DNA of 31,141 nucleotides, taken from positions 1-31,141 of the forward strand of contig DATHWB010000242.1 of NCBI GenBank assembly GCA_035460965.1. Direction: 5' to 3'. Below are positions 1-8,709 of the stretch, piece after piece. The number at the start of each line of letters is the position of its first letter. The stretch's first letter is position 1. A program made the position numbers and the translations under genes. The notes beneath the pieces are model-generated. The model was not told the origin of the DNA, ran no database searches, and saw only the letters and a program-made list of their open reading frames with translations. This DNA is from DATHWB01 sp035460965. GTDB taxonomy: Bacteria; Actinomycetota; Acidimicrobiia; Spongiisociales; ZC4RG35.

Positions 1-718
1 AGCCCTGGCGCCGCCGTCTGTCTTCCTCGAGGCCGATCATCGCGATTCCTGCAGACTCGAACACCGCCTCCGCTTCGAGGCGTGCTTCGTCGATCACATC
101 TCCGCCGTTTCCCGCCCCGACGAGCGCATGCACGATGTTGCCGAGGTTGAAATACAGCTTCCGGTACTTGGCCGCCATCACGTCGGCATCCGCCTCGGAT
201 CGGAACCCGGCCGCCCGGAAGTCCTCGGCGAGGGTGCCGGCCATCTCGTCGATCCCGGCCGGGTATCTGCCGACGTCGAGCACACCGACGAACGGATGGC
301 CGAAGCGACTCACGGCCCCGGGTTCGAGATGGTCGGCCGACACGATGACGAGGGCCCCGTACACCCGTGCGAAGAGGCGGAGGGCCAGTCGCTCGTTGTT
401 CACACCGTTCTGGGCACAGACCAGCACCACGTCGGGCGGCGCCGCCAGTGCCAGGGCATCGAGCGCTGCCGCCGTGTCGTTCGACTTCATCGCCAGGATG
501 ACGACATCGTCCGAAGCGATCGACGCAGCGGATGGCGACTCGAACGCCGGAATGCGGAGCGTGGTCGAACCCTCCGGTTCGGAGAAGACCAGGCCGTCGC
601 GGCTCAGGTGCTCGAGGTGTGCCCCCCTGGCCAGGAGCGCCACGTCGCGCCCCAGCATGTGGAGACGGGCACCGATGGTTCCGCCGATGGCTCCTGCGCC
701 GTAGATCACGTACCTCAC
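1..718 (-). CDS. Ketopantoate reductase family protein (ApbA/PanE-like), 3' end beyond window
   Basis: The minus strand reads open from GTG at 718 to the left edge, giving about 239 residues of a family usually near 300, so the C-terminus is missing. The start is set by AAAGGAG about 6 nt upstream of the GTG. Residues 5-14 hold the nucleotide-binding loop (YGAGAIGGTIG). An AMKSND segment follows, where the family has its conserved lysine, then QNGVNNE, and later AKYRKLYFNLGNIVHAL, which matches the K-x4-N-x3-N catalytic pattern. The family reduces 2-dehydropantoate to pantoate with NADPH, but many members act on other 2-oxoacids or are uncharacterised, so I do not call it panE. It is divergent from the short-chain dehydrogenase at 853, with a shared 134-bp upstream region. 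Confidence 0.85.
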   Translation of the reverse strand, partial: MRYVIYGAGAIGGTIGARLHMLGRDVALLARGAHLEHLSRDGLVFSEPEGSTTLRIPAFESPSAASIASDDVVILAMKSNDTAAALDALALAAPPDVVLVCAQNGVNNERLALRLFARVYGALVIVSADHLEPGAVSRFGHPFVGVLDVGRYPAGIDEMAGTLAEDFRAAGFRSEADADVMAAKYRKLYFNLGNIVHALVGAGNGGDVIDEARLEAEAVFESAGIAMIGLEEDRRRRQG

Positions 719-819
719 CCCGCTCCTTTCACCGACCGCCGCAGGCTACTTCCGGGTTCGGGGCGGATCGCCCGGACAGCGGGCCGTTCGACCCTTACCG
801 GACGGCGAGCCACCACGTA

Positions 820-835
820 GGGTCGGAGGCGACCC
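820..835 (+). repeat. Short hairpin in the SDR leader
   Basis: GGGTCG (820-825) and CGACCC (830-835) form a perfect 6-bp stem with a GAGG loop, ending 3 nt before the ribosome binding site AGGAAGGA (839-846) of the dehydrogenase. It could affect translation or be chance in GC-rich DNA. Confidence 0.3.
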
Positions 836-852
836 GGCAGGAAGGATTGGTC

Positions 853-1653
853 GTGAAGTTGGCTGGGAAGGTGGTCGTCGTCACCGGGGGCGGCAACGGA
901 ATCGGTCGCGAGGTCGTCCTCGAGCTGCTCCGCCGAGATGCTCGCGTGGCTGCGGTGGACATCCGCCGCGACAGCCTCGACGAAACGGCAGAGCTCGCCG
1001 GAGCGGGAGACCGCTTGGCGACCTTCGTCGTCGACATCACCGACCGAGCGGCAACGGTCGACCTGCCCGGGCGCGTCATCGAGAAGTTCGGTGCCGTCGA
1101 CGGTGTCCTCAACGTGGCCGGGATCATCCAGCCGTTCGTGAAGCTGGCGGACCTCGATTACGACGCAATCGAGCGGGTCGTCGACGTGAACCTGTACGGG
1201 ACCATCCACGTGGTCAAAGCGTTTCTGCCGTACCTGCTGCAGCGCCCCGAAGCACACATCGGCAACGTGTCGAGCATGGGTGGATTCCTGCCGGTGCCCG
1301 GACAGACCGTCTACGGGGCGACGAAGGCTGCGGTGAAGCTCCTGACGGAAGGGCTCTACGCCGAACTGCTCGAGACAGATGTGGCCGTCTCGGTGATCCT
1401 GTCTGGAGCGGTGGCAACCGAGATCACGTCCAACTCGGGGGTCGCGGTGCCGGTCTCCGATCCCGACCAGGCATCCCGGTTTCCCACCACCTCGGCGGCG
1501 GACGCGGCAACGATCATTCTCGACGGCATCGAGAACGATGCGTTCCACATCTACGTTGGACGCGACTCACGACTCATGGGCATCCTGAGCCGCCTCGCAC
1601 CGAAGCGCGCGACCCACCTCATTCAGCGGCGGATGAGGAAGCTGCTGGGTTAG
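853..1653 (+). CDS. Short-chain dehydrogenase/reductase (SDR), classical type
   Basis: A 266-aa classical SDR. GTG at 853 is chosen because AGGAAGGA lies 6 nt upstream and because it starts the protein directly before the Rossmann strand; the frame stays open upstream but no SDR sequence is found there. Motifs: TGGGNGIG at 11-18 (TGxxxGxG), D36 after strand 2 (VDIRRD, which favours NAD over NADP), NVAG at 87-90, N113, S140/S141, and Y154-x3-K158 (YGATK). These complete the N-S-Y-K catalytic tetrad. The C-terminus is basic (KRATHLIQRRMRKLLG), which in related actinobacterial SDRs may mean membrane contact; this is inference. The substrate is unknown. It is a single gene followed by a hairpin at 1713-1736. 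Confidence 0.92.
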   Translation: MKLAGKVVVVTGGGNGIGREVVLELLRRDARVAAVDIRRDSLDETAELAGAGDRLATFVVDITDRAATVDLPGRVIEKFGAVDGVLNVAGIIQPFVKLADLDYDAIERVVDVNLYGTIHVVKAFLPYLLQRPEAHIGNVSSMGGFLPVPGQTVYGATKAAVKLLTEGLYAELLETDVAVSVILSGAVATEITSNSGVAVPVSDPDQASRFPTTSAADAATIILDGIENDAFHIYVGRDSRLMGILSRLAPKRATHLIQRRMRKLLG

Positions 1654-1712
1654 CACCAGGGGCTCATCCTGATTCCTCACGGCCCCTCCACTTGGCATCT
1701 TGTCTCGTCCTG

Positions 1713-1736
1713 GTCCGGCGCGGGTTCGCGGCGGAC
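1713..1736 (+). terminator. Hairpin downstream of SDR gene, possible terminator
   Basis: GTCCG-g-CGCG (1713-1722) pairs with CGCG-g-CGGAC (1727-1736) around a GGTT loop: 9 base pairs with one G/G mismatch. It lies 60 nt after the SDR stop and before the next gene. There is no U-tract, so an intrinsic terminator is only a proposal. Confidence 0.4.
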
Positions 1737-1779
1737 GAGCGGACGGGAACCATCCTCTGAGCTGTCACGTCGAAGCGGC

Positions 1780-1974
1780 ATGATGACCACCTCACTTCCC
1801 ACTGTCGTACTCACCATCGCCGGCTCGATGCTGGTGTTCCTCGGACTGTTCGCCGCGGGGGACATGGGCATCGTGGCGATCGGCCTCGGAGCCATCGCCG
1901 TCGCAGGAGTCCTTCGTCTCGCCGAGGTCGCGCTGCGCGGGCGGGCCGGTGGATCGGTCAGCGACGAGTCATGA
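1780..1974 (+). CDS. Small two-helix membrane protein, unknown function
   Basis: A 64-aa ORF starting ATG-ATG (1780 or 1783). Two hydrophobic segments at about residues 7-25 and 29-46 are separated by a short GDMG turn. A basic then acidic tail follows (RGRAGGSVSDES). It overlaps the convergent methyltransferase gene by 17 bp at its 3' end. The upstream sequence (GAAGCGG) is only a weak ribosome binding site. The clean hydrophobic pattern supports a real protein. I do not recognise a family. Confidence 0.55.
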   Translation: MMTTSLPTVVLTIAGSMLVFLGLFAAGDMGIVAIGLGAIAVAGVLRLAEVALRGRAGGSVSDES

Positions 1975-2617
1975 GGAAACAGGCGTGGGCGTACTCGGCC
2001 CCGCCGCTGAGAAGCTCGATCTCCCACTCGCCGCCGAAGAGTTGCACCAACTCGTCCGGTTCGATCGACGGTGATCCCCATCGACTGGGGCCGGTGAAGC
2101 TGATCGCCGGCAGATCCCCCGAACGGGCGTAGAAGCACCACATCACCATCACCGATCCGGGGCGCGCCAGCGACGTGACGACTTCGGCCACAGCCGGCCG
2201 ACGGGACGGCGGAAAGTCGTCGATGGTGCCGCTGTCGATCAGGAGGTCGTACGGCCCGCCGAGTTCCGGAGGAAGGTCCATGAGATCTGCCACGACGAAA
2301 GCGGGGTGGGGCGTGTCGACCGAGGCTGCCCGTGCCTTCTCGATAGCGATCGGGGAGAGATCCACGCCGGTGACGTCGAATCCATGGCGTGCCAACAGAA
2401 TCGAGTTCGCGCCGCTGCCGCATCCCAAGTCGATGGCGCGCGATCCGATCGCTTCCACGCCGATCCGGCCCGATCCGAGCAGATCGACGAGTGCATCCCG
2501 GGGTCCGGTCTCCCAGGGAGCACCGCGTCGGTACATCCAGTCGTAGAAGGGACGGGGAGAACGGACGAACAGATCGCTCAGCGTGAACCTGGGGTGCGAA
2601 CGGGGCGAACTGGTCAT
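1958..2617 (-). CDS. Class I SAM-dependent methyltransferase
   Basis: A 219-aa protein. The start at 2617 is fixed by a 4-base ATGA overlap with the stop of the upstream membrane-protein gene, which suggests translational coupling. Motif I is AIDLGCGSGANSILLARHG (61-79), followed by DVTGVDLSPIAIEKAR (81-96) with the acidic residue that binds the ribose of SAM. A VVADLMDLPPE motif II region and LLIDSGTIDDFP follow. The N-terminal PFYDWMYRRGAPWETGPR is typical of small-molecule (TehB/thiopurine-type) class I methyltransferases. The acceptor is unknown. The start could be drawn much further upstream, but that would overlap the neighbouring gene and adds no methyltransferase sequence. It is the last gene of a three-gene minus-strand operon with two membrane proteins. 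Confidence 0.88.
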   Translation of the reverse strand: MTSSPRSHPRFTLSDLFVRSPRPFYDWMYRRGAPWETGPRDALVDLLGSGRIGVEAIGSRAIDLGCGSGANSILLARHGFDVTGVDLSPIAIEKARAASVDTPHPAFVVADLMDLPPELGGPYDLLIDSGTIDDFPPSRRPAVAEVVTSLARPGSVMVMWCFYARSGDLPAISFTGPSRWGSPSIEPDELVQLFGGEWEIELLSGGAEYAHACFLMTRR

Positions 2618-3558
2618 GGGGCCACTCTCGGCTGCTCGGTACGCACCGTACCCGGGGTCGGATCGAGTGCACCGGCGGCGGCGAGAACGAGTGGGAGGAT
2701 CGCAGCCGTCGCCAGGGCGGCGGGCATACCGATGGCTCCGTAACGCGTGGCGGCCAACGTACCCACGAGGAGCACCGACCCGACCACGAATGCCCCGAGC
2801 GCCCACCAGCCGGGCCGGGGCATCGTCGACTCGGCCCTCAACCATCGGACCGCCGAGATCGCCCAACCGACCATCGCCGCGCCCATGAGGAGCGAAGAGC
2901 GGGACACGATGGGGTTGGACGGGATGACCGGTATGTCCGAGAGCGCCCCGACGAGGGCTGGAATGCCGCCCTCGCCGTACCGAGTGAGCCCGTACCACGC
3001 CAGTATCAGGACCGATGCCGCCAGGCCGCCGAACGTGATCGTGGCCCTGGCGGCGGAGGTACCGGTCACTCGTCGCCGTACCCGCCACAGCACCGCCATC
3101 CAGACCGCCCCCATCACCACGACGGACTCGGCTGCGCCGGACTCCGCCCGGTGCACCATCACCGCGACGTCATCGTGGACCAGGAACACCCGTCCTGCCC
3201 CGGTCACGGCAAAGGCGTTTGGGTTCTCGATCAGCAGGAGGTGTGGTGTCCAGGCTCGATCTTCGCAGCACGCCACGAGGACGTTCAGGGTGATGGACTC
3301 CCCGGTTCGGCTGGCGACGGCGATTGCGTCCGTCGCCGGGTCGACGAGGGTCACGGCGATCGGTCCGTCGGCGGTGATGTCCGCCACCAGGCGGTGATAG
3401 TGGACCGACCCTTCGATCACGAGTGCTTCCCCGGGCGGGAGCGTGAAGGGCCCGTCCCACAGCCTCTCGTCGCCATGGGCGAGGGCTGCAGGTGCCGGTG
3501 CCAGCAACAGCAGGGCACCGATCGTGCCCACGACTCCCATCAGACGGCGCGGCCACAT
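2614..3558 (-). CDS. Exported N-domain/multi-pass membrane protein, unknown function
   Basis: 314 aa from ATG 3558; a GTG at 3570 would add four residues and overlap the upstream gene by 8 bp, and neither has a strong ribosome binding site. The N-terminus is a signal peptide: MWPRR, a hydrophobic stretch to about residue 22, and a likely cut after ALA before HGDERLW. An extracytoplasmic beta-rich domain follows (about 28-140) with an ACCED cysteine pair. Then come about five transmembrane helices at roughly 143-160, 170-190, 218-238, 250-268 and 278-298. A TRYGxxGxPA motif occurs twice, suggesting an internal duplication. It sits between a cupredoxin gene and a methyltransferase. The operon suggests a metal- or redox-related envelope function, but I do not recognise the family. 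Confidence 0.8.
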   Translation of the reverse strand: MWPRRLMGVVGTIGALLLLAPAPAALAHGDERLWDGPFTLPPGEALVIEGSVHYHRLVADITADGPIAVTLVDPATDAIAVASRTGESITLNVLVACCEDRAWTPHLLLIENPNAFAVTGAGRVFLVHDDVAVMVHRAESGAAESVVVMGAVWMAVLWRVRRRVTGTSAARATITFGGLAASVLILAWYGLTRYGEGGIPALVGALSDIPVIPSNPIVSRSSLLMGAAMVGWAISAVRWLRAESTMPRPGWWALGAFVVGSVLLVGTLAATRYGAIGMPAALATAAILPLVLAAAGALDPTPGTVRTEQPRVAP

Positions 3559-3562
3559 CCTG

Positions 3563-4324
3563 TCACCCACCGACGACGAGTGTTCCGGTCATGGACTCGT
3601 GGCCCGGCACTTCGCAGATCAGCTGGTACGTGCCGGGCATGGGTGCCTGGAGGTCGAGCCGGCGGGACTTCAGGGCAGGGACGTCGAGGTCGATGCCGAG
3701 GTCCGGCACCGTGAACGTGTGCCGGATACCGTCCCTGTTGTCGACCCAGATCCCTGACGCCCCTCCATCCAGCCGAACTTCGAGCGGTTGCCACGTCAGT
3801 GACTCGGCGGTGACGATCACATCCCCTGGTAGGGCGCCCGCGGAGTCCGTATTCACGGCGACGAGGGTCGACACGGCGGTGCCGACGACGAACACGGCCG
3901 CCGAGCCACGCGCCAACGCTCCGACCCTCCCGGGCGACCACTGACGAAACGCCCCGACGCCGGCGACGAGGGCCACGGCGGCGGCAGTGATCGCCAGCAG
4001 GGTGAGGATGAACGCCGGGGCCGACTCGGGATGGCGGAGGTCGTCGATGACGCCGGGAAGGTTCCCGGCTACTGCGAGCGCGCTGAAGGCTGCGATCACC
4101 AATCCGAGACGGCGCCGCTCGCCGGTCGAGAACCATGCCAGCACGACGTACACGAATCCGATGACGGCAACGGGAGGAATCAACCTGCCGGCGGTGAGTT
4201 GGAGTGTGACGGACCACGCAGCCAGCGCCAGCGCCGCTCCGCGCGCCAGCTTGAGCCAGGTCGTGGTCGAGGTGGTGGTGTCACCGCGTGTCGTGGGTGC
4301 TGATCTCACCGTTGCCAATTGCAT
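3563..4324 (-). CDS. Membrane-anchored cupredoxin-domain protein
   Basis: 253 aa. ATG 4324 is preceded by ACAGGAGCG. The AGGAG lies only 2 nt from the ATG, so a TTG two codons downstream is also possible. Residues 27-155 hold four hydrophobic segments. From about 165 to the end is an outward-facing cupredoxin domain with a complete type 1 copper set: H202 (IRHTFTV), C237, H242 and M245 in CEVPGHESM. This C-x4-H-x2-M pattern is that of plastocyanin/azurin-like and cytochrome-oxidase-type copper domains. Established chemistry suggests one-electron transfer or copper binding at the outer face of the membrane. It overlaps or abuts the downstream membrane protein and heads the operon. No oxidase or copper exporter is nearby, so its partner is unknown. 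Confidence 0.87.
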   Translation of the reverse strand: MQLATVRSAPTTRGDTTTSTTTWLKLARGAALALAAWSVTLQLTAGRLIPPVAVIGFVYVVLAWFSTGERRRLGLVIAAFSALAVAGNLPGVIDDLRHPESAPAFILTLLAITAAAVALVAGVGAFRQWSPGRVGALARGSAAVFVVGTAVSTLVAVNTDSAGALPGDVIVTAESLTWQPLEVRLDGGASGIWVDNRDGIRHTFTVPDLGIDLDVPALKSRRLDLQAPMPGTYQLICEVPGHESMTGTLVVGG

Positions 4325-4406
4325 CGCTCCTGTGTGGCGTACCGAGAACGTACGGAGTGGCACCGGGTGCGGGAACCGTGCGCACCACACTCCTGGCGTG
4401 AGGAGC

Positions 4407-4438
4407 GCCCCACTAGAGACTGTGACTCGGGGTGGGGC
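4407..4438 (-). terminator. GCCCCAC/GTGGGGC inverted repeat between minus-strand genes
   Basis: GCCCCAC at 4407-4413 and GTGGGGC at 4432-4438 form a 7-bp stem with an 18-nt loop. It lies 34 nt past the stop of the 403-aa membrane protein and about 83 nt before the cupredoxin start, so it could be a terminator or an operator. There is no U-tract. Confidence 0.3.
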
Positions 4439-4471
4439 ACGCCCCAGCGCCCGTCCACTCGCTCGTCCAGA

Positions 4472-5683
4472 TCAGTCTCGTGTCTGACGGATCCAGAGAC
4501 CGAGAGCCTCCGGTTGAAGCGTGCGAATGCTCACCGCGATGAGCTCGTCTTCCACCTCGTGCACGTCGGCGTTCGTCTTGAGGCGAGTGGTGAACTTGTC
4601 GAGCTCCCGATCGGCGATGTAGCGGGTTCGGTTGAATCGACGATCGACACTCGTTTGCACCTTGCGACGAATGGGGGTGAAGAGGACGGCAACGGCCAAG
4701 GTCGACACTGCGACGGCCACATCCGATTCGAGTGGCAGCACGCGTGTCAGGAGCGTGACCGACTGCAGGTAAAGCACGGCCAGCACTCCGACGACGACGG
4801 CGTAGGTGACCGTTCGGGACACGATTCGGTCGATCTCGAAGAGGCGATAGCGGAGGATGGCCGCAGTGATGGCCAACGGGATCGCGGTGATCGCAGGAAC
4901 GAAGACCAGATTGACCAGTATCCCGGCGTCGCCCCAGACGGAGAGCCCGAATGCGACGCCGTATCCGACGATGAAGACTGCTCCTGCGTAGGCCACCCAC
5001 TTGATCTGGTTGCGGACGAGGGTCGGGGATCGGCGCCAGCGAATGACGATCGCCGCCAGGCCACCCCCGACGATGGTGAACAGAAGGAGGCTGAACGCGG
5101 CCTGCAGCACACCGCTGAAGAGGTCCTGCCTGACGAACCCGATCGGGTTCTCAGTCGTCCACTCGCTGGACGAAGGACCGATCTCGGTCGCCGTCACCCC
5201 CAGCAGGACGACCGTCGCAACGATGACGCCCTCGGCCCAGTAGACCCAGCGCCACCGACGGGACAGGAGCTTGCCATCGGGGAACACGTAGAGCAGGTTG
5301 AAAAGGCTGAGGAAGATGACGAGCCAGGCGGTGTTCGACACCTGGATCGCAACCCACGTTGCCACGTCGAGCGAATCCGGCGGGGTGGCGAGGAGCAAGT
5401 GGGATGCGGCGTCCATCAGCGTTCCGACCCCGATGGTGAGCAGGATCCAGGAGATGCGGTTCCCTGGCTGGCGGACGAAGATCAGCGTTCCCAGTGTCGT
5501 GAAGACCACCGGAAGCACGAGCCAGCCGATGACGCTGATCGTCTCGGGCAAGGTGGCGTCATCGAGCGGTTGTGCCACTGCCACCCCGATGCTCGCCAAT
5601 GCGACGAGTGCGGTCCACACCTTCGTCACGAGCGCGGGGGTCTTGGAGGTCACTTCGGTCGGAGATTGACGCGCCGACGTCAC
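4472..5683 (-). CDS. Multi-TM sensor module without catalytic domain (kinase/phosphatase N-terminal type)
   Basis: 403 aa from GTG 5683; no clear ribosome binding site was found, and internal GTGs at codons 11, 19 and 22 are alternatives. There are about ten hydrophobic segments (21-37, 50-70, 79-98, 110-134, 148-165, 190-215, 229-248, 254-276, 293-313, 321-337). They are followed by RYRLFEIDRIVSRTVTYA between helices and a cytoplasmic tail VDRRFNRTRY...LWIR. This layout is the N-terminal half of large actinobacterial and Chloroflexota sensor histidine kinases and SpoIIE-type phosphatases. Here the protein stops where a GAF or catalytic part would begin. It begins 31 nt after the SARP gene stop. 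A second, related module lies at 10974-12070. I infer a membrane sensor that works in trans with the phosphatase at 8710. Confidence 0.82.
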   Translation of the reverse strand: MTSARQSPTEVTSKTPALVTKVWTALVALASIGVAVAQPLDDATLPETISVIGWLVLPVVFTTLGTLIFVRQPGNRISWILLTIGVGTLMDAASHLLLATPPDSLDVATWVAIQVSNTAWLVIFLSLFNLLYVFPDGKLLSRRWRWVYWAEGVIVATVVLLGVTATEIGPSSSEWTTENPIGFVRQDLFSGVLQAAFSLLLFTIVGGGLAAIVIRWRRSPTLVRNQIKWVAYAGAVFIVGYGVAFGLSVWGDAGILVNLVFVPAITAIPLAITAAILRYRLFEIDRIVSRTVTYAVVVGVLAVLYLQSVTLLTRVLPLESDVAVAVSTLAVAVLFTPIRRKVQTSVDRRFNRTRYIADRELDKFTTRLKTNADVHEVEDELIAVSIRTLQPEALGLWIRQTRD

Positions 5684-5685
5684 GA

Positions 5686-5698
5686 GTGCGTTACGACG
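5686..5698 (-). promoter_or_regulatory. CGTWACG element upstream of sensor module
   Basis: The minus strand reads CGTAACG just upstream of the GTG at 5683, in the 31-nt gap after the SARP gene. The same heptamer occurs upstream of three more units in this signalling block. Its function is not known. Confidence 0.25.
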
Positions 5699-5714
5699 TC
5701 GGTCGGCCAGGGCG

Positions 5715-8498
5715 TCACCACTCTTTGAGAAGCCAGATCTCGGGGACCCTTTCCCCGGGCTCGGCGTCGACTTTGGCGAAGAGGGTGACCGCCTCCTTCA
5801 ACTCGGCCATGGCGGCCTCCTCGTTCCCCAGCCGGTGATGGAAGTCCGCCAGGTTGTCGTGGAGCGCGGCGAGGCGGTGAACGTCGCCGACGATGCTCGC
5901 CTGGTCGAGAGCGGCCGTGCCGTATTCGAGGGCAGCGGCGAGGTCCCCGGCCTGCGCGGCAGCCAATGCCAGGTTGTTCAGGATGGCGACTCGCGTCCGT
6001 TCGTCCCCGGCCAACTCGAGTGCCCGCTCGAGGTGGGTACGCCGCAGCTCCGTGGAGGTCTCCAGCATTCCCGACAGGTTGAATGCATGCGCCATGGCAG
6101 AGGGATCGCCTGACTGTTCGGCGAACGCCCGCGCTCGTTCCGCCGTCGCACGCGCCTCGGCCGCGTTACCCGCCCGGTGCAGCACGTATGCCCAGCTGGC
6201 TGCCACAGTCGCACGAAGATCGTCCGGGACCTCCTCGCCCATCGCCTCCCGGTATGCACCGATCGCGAGCTCCCAACGCCCCAGGCGTCGATAGATCTCG
6301 CCGATGGCGTGCGCTGCCGACGCCGCTTCTTCCGGCCGGCCATCGCGGGCGAGCCGGGAACGGGCCATCTCCAGCGACACGAGGGCCTGTGAGTACTCGC
6401 CCATCCGTGTACGGATCTCACCGATTCGGAGGTGCGGCGTGGCGGAGTCGGGTCGAAGGGCGAGCGCGGTCTCGTAGTGCCCGAGCGCATCGGCGTCGGC
6501 GAACACGCTGGCAGCGAGGTCGCCGGCAGCCAGCGAAAGGGCGGCGGCCTCGTCCTCATCACCGGCTTCGAGGCGGTGACGGGCGGCAGCCGCGATCGCG
6601 ACCGGGTCACGTACGGCGTCCGGTACGCGGACGAGATGCTCCGCCACCCTCCGGTGTAGGAGCCGCCTGCGAGCGAGTGTGGCCTCCGCGTACCCCACCT
6701 CCCGCAGTTGGTCGTGGGTGAAGTCGAGGTCGGTGCCCGTCTCGCGCACGATCCCGCGTCGGATGAGATCGTCGAGGCTCGCCAGGACCTCTTCTTCGCT
6801 GCGACCGGATACGGCGCGAATGGTCCCGAAGTCCGACGACGTGCCGATCACCGACAGCGCGGTCACGATCTGGCGACCGATCGAGTCGAGTTCCGACAGG
6901 CGGCCCAACAGCAGGCGACGGATGGCGACCGGCAGGTCCGTCCGACCTTCCCGGGCTGCAGCGAGGTATTCGACGATGAAGAAGGGGAGTCCGCGGGTTC
7001 GTTCGAAGACGGTGGCGGCATCGAGCTCCGGAACGGCCGCCTGTTCGACCAGGCTGGCCACGTCATCACGCGAGAGTCGCTCCAACCGGAGGGTCGTGGC
7101 GATGGCCGCCAGGTCCTCGACGAGCATCGTGACGGGGTGATCGGCAGGTGTGTCTTCGGGCCTCCTGGTCAGGACGAGCACCACGCCCAATTCGTCGAGA
7201 CGACGGGACAGATGGCTCAGGAACTCCAGCGTGGCGTCGTCGCTCCAGTGCAGGTTGTCGATCGCCAGCACGGTCGTCGGGGCGATGCTGCCGATCGTGC
7301 GTGCCAATCCGTCGAGGAACCTCCCCTTGGCGGTCGGGTCGGTCGGATCGTCGGTGGCCGGGGTTCCGAAGCCGGGGACGAGGCGGGCGGCCTGGCCTCG
7401 GACCGACTCGGGCAGTGCACCAACGGCGATACCGGCTCCGCTGGCGCTCAGCGCCTGGCGCAGCGCGGCCTGAATCGGCCCATACGCCACCCCCGACTCC
7501 ATGCGGTGCGCCCAGGCCGTGATCATCGTCTCGTCGGGCTCCGACATGGTCGGGTGCAGTTCTTCCAGCAGGCGGGTCTTGCCGACGCCGACCTCACCGT
7601 CGACGACGATCAGGCCATGTCCCCGCTCCACCACCGCCCTGACCGCTTCGATCACGTGCTGTCTTCCCACGAAACCGGGTACGGGTCGGGGGGTGTCGGT
7701 CGGCGACGGTGCTTTCGGCGCGGTGGGTGCCGGAGGGAGGTCGCTCTCGAGGATCGCTTCGTACAGTTCCGTGGTCTCCTCGAGCGGATCGACGCCGAGC
7801 TCCCGGTCGAGCATCTCGACGCATGACCGATAGGTCTCGACCGCGGCGGAGCGATCGCCGCTCCACGCGTGGAGCAGCATCAGCCGACGATGTGCGTCCT
7901 CGGACAGTGGGTCCAGTTGGATCCATCGGCGTGCGGTCTCGGATGCCTCGTCGTGGCGACCGACCGCGGTGAGGGCTTTGGTGAGGTTTCGAAGCGTGGT
8001 CGCCGCCAGACGGTCCAGCCGCTCGGACTCGCTCATCATCCAGTCGTCGAACTCCGGGCTGTCCCGCAGTCCGAAGCCGTGCAGGAACGGGCCCCGGTAG
8101 AGGCCGGCGGCCCGGGTGAGGTGCTGGATCGGCGAACGACCGGCTTCCTCCTGTTGGCGCGCCCGTCGCTGCTCGCCCTCGAAGTCGGCGACGTCGATCG
8201 TCACGGCTTCACTGCGCTCCAGCCACACGAACGTCCGGTCGGCTTCGACCCAGCGGTCACCCAACGCGCTTCGAAGCGCCGACAACGTCCGGCGAAGGGT
8301 GGCGCGCGCCCGTTGCGGGGTGGATTCCGGCCACAGCAGATCGCACAGGCGCTCCCGCACCTGGCCCTCCGGATTGGAAGCCAGATAGGCGAGCAAGGCC
8401 ACGGCCTTCTTGGTGTCGACGCGCAGGGGCGCGTCGTCGACGGTGACGGAGACCGATCCGAGCAGCTGGATCGACAAACGTGACGGTGCGGCGCTCAT
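5715..8498 (-). CDS. SARP/BTAD-family transcriptional regulator with AAA ATPase and TPR region
   Basis: 927 aa from ATG 8498. Longer readings exist but add no domain sequence. No ribosome binding site precedes the ATG, so leaderless translation is possible. Order of domains: winged-helix OmpR-type DNA-binding domain (about 7-95); bacterial transcriptional activator (BTAD) domain (about 102-250, ending LGVDPLEETTELYEAIL); a proline-rich linker (254-275); an AAA_16 ATPase with Walker A GEVGVGKT (301-308) and Walker B LAIDNLHWSD (411-420); then a helical TPR-rich C-terminal third (about 640-910). Large SARPs of this type (AfsR-like) are ATP-dependent activators. It is divergent from the phosphatase operon and next to an orphan sensor module, so it probably controls this block. 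The trigger and targets are inference. Confidence 0.92.
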   Translation of the reverse strand: MSAAPSRLSIQLLGSVSVTVDDAPLRVDTKKAVALLAYLASNPEGQVRERLCDLLWPESTPQRARATLRRTLSALRSALGDRWVEADRTFVWLERSEAVTIDVADFEGEQRRARQQEEAGRSPIQHLTRAAGLYRGPFLHGFGLRDSPEFDDWMMSESERLDRLAATTLRNLTKALTAVGRHDEASETARRWIQLDPLSEDAHRRLMLLHAWSGDRSAAVETYRSCVEMLDRELGVDPLEETTELYEAILESDLPPAPTAPKAPSPTDTPRPVPGFVGRQHVIEAVRAVVERGHGLIVVDGEVGVGKTRLLEELHPTMSEPDETMITAWAHRMESGVAYGPIQAALRQALSASGAGIAVGALPESVRGQAARLVPGFGTPATDDPTDPTAKGRFLDGLARTIGSIAPTTVLAIDNLHWSDDATLEFLSHLSRRLDELGVVLVLTRRPEDTPADHPVTMLVEDLAAIATTLRLERLSRDDVASLVEQAAVPELDAATVFERTRGLPFFIVEYLAAAREGRTDLPVAIRRLLLGRLSELDSIGRQIVTALSVIGTSSDFGTIRAVSGRSEEEVLASLDDLIRRGIVRETGTDLDFTHDQLREVGYAEATLARRRLLHRRVAEHLVRVPDAVRDPVAIAAAARHRLEAGDEDEAAALSLAAGDLAASVFADADALGHYETALALRPDSATPHLRIGEIRTRMGEYSQALVSLEMARSRLARDGRPEEAASAAHAIGEIYRRLGRWELAIGAYREAMGEEVPDDLRATVAASWAYVLHRAGNAAEARATAERARAFAEQSGDPSAMAHAFNLSGMLETSTELRRTHLERALELAGDERTRVAILNNLALAAAQAGDLAAALEYGTAALDQASIVGDVHRLAALHDNLADFHHRLGNEEAAMAELKEAVTLFAKVDAEPGERVPEIWLLKEW

Positions 8499-8709
8499 CG
8501 GGCGAGCCGTAACGATAGAGGAGCCACGGCCGAAAGCGGTCCGAAGCGCACCATGATTCGGAGCTCCTGGCTTCTGACCGCGAGCCGGGCGAACGACGAC
8601 GATCTCGCCTGCGGATCGTGCCAGCCCCCCAAGGTCCCGCGGTGCTTCGGCCACCTGGCGGTGAGGTGCCGTAACGATGTCGGAACGGACGATCCGGTAG
8701 TGATGGATA
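8499..8709. promoter_or_regulatory. Divergent control region with 11-bp direct repeat
   Basis: This is the 211-bp region between the SARP gene (minus) and the phosphatase operon (plus). GCCGTAACGAT occurs twice in the same orientation, at 8506-8516 and 8668-8678, near each start. Chance occurrence of an 11-mer repeat in 211 bp is about 1 percent or less. SARP regulators commonly bind direct repeats, so these could be binding sites. GATAAT at 8706-8711 resembles a -10 box but overlaps the first ATG. No convincing -35 was found. Confidence 0.4.

Noticed and set aside
4319..5728. 469-codon plus-strand open frame
   Set aside because: Antisense shadow of the membrane sensor module, rich in Asp/Glu/Arg/His as expected for the complement of a hydrophobic gene.
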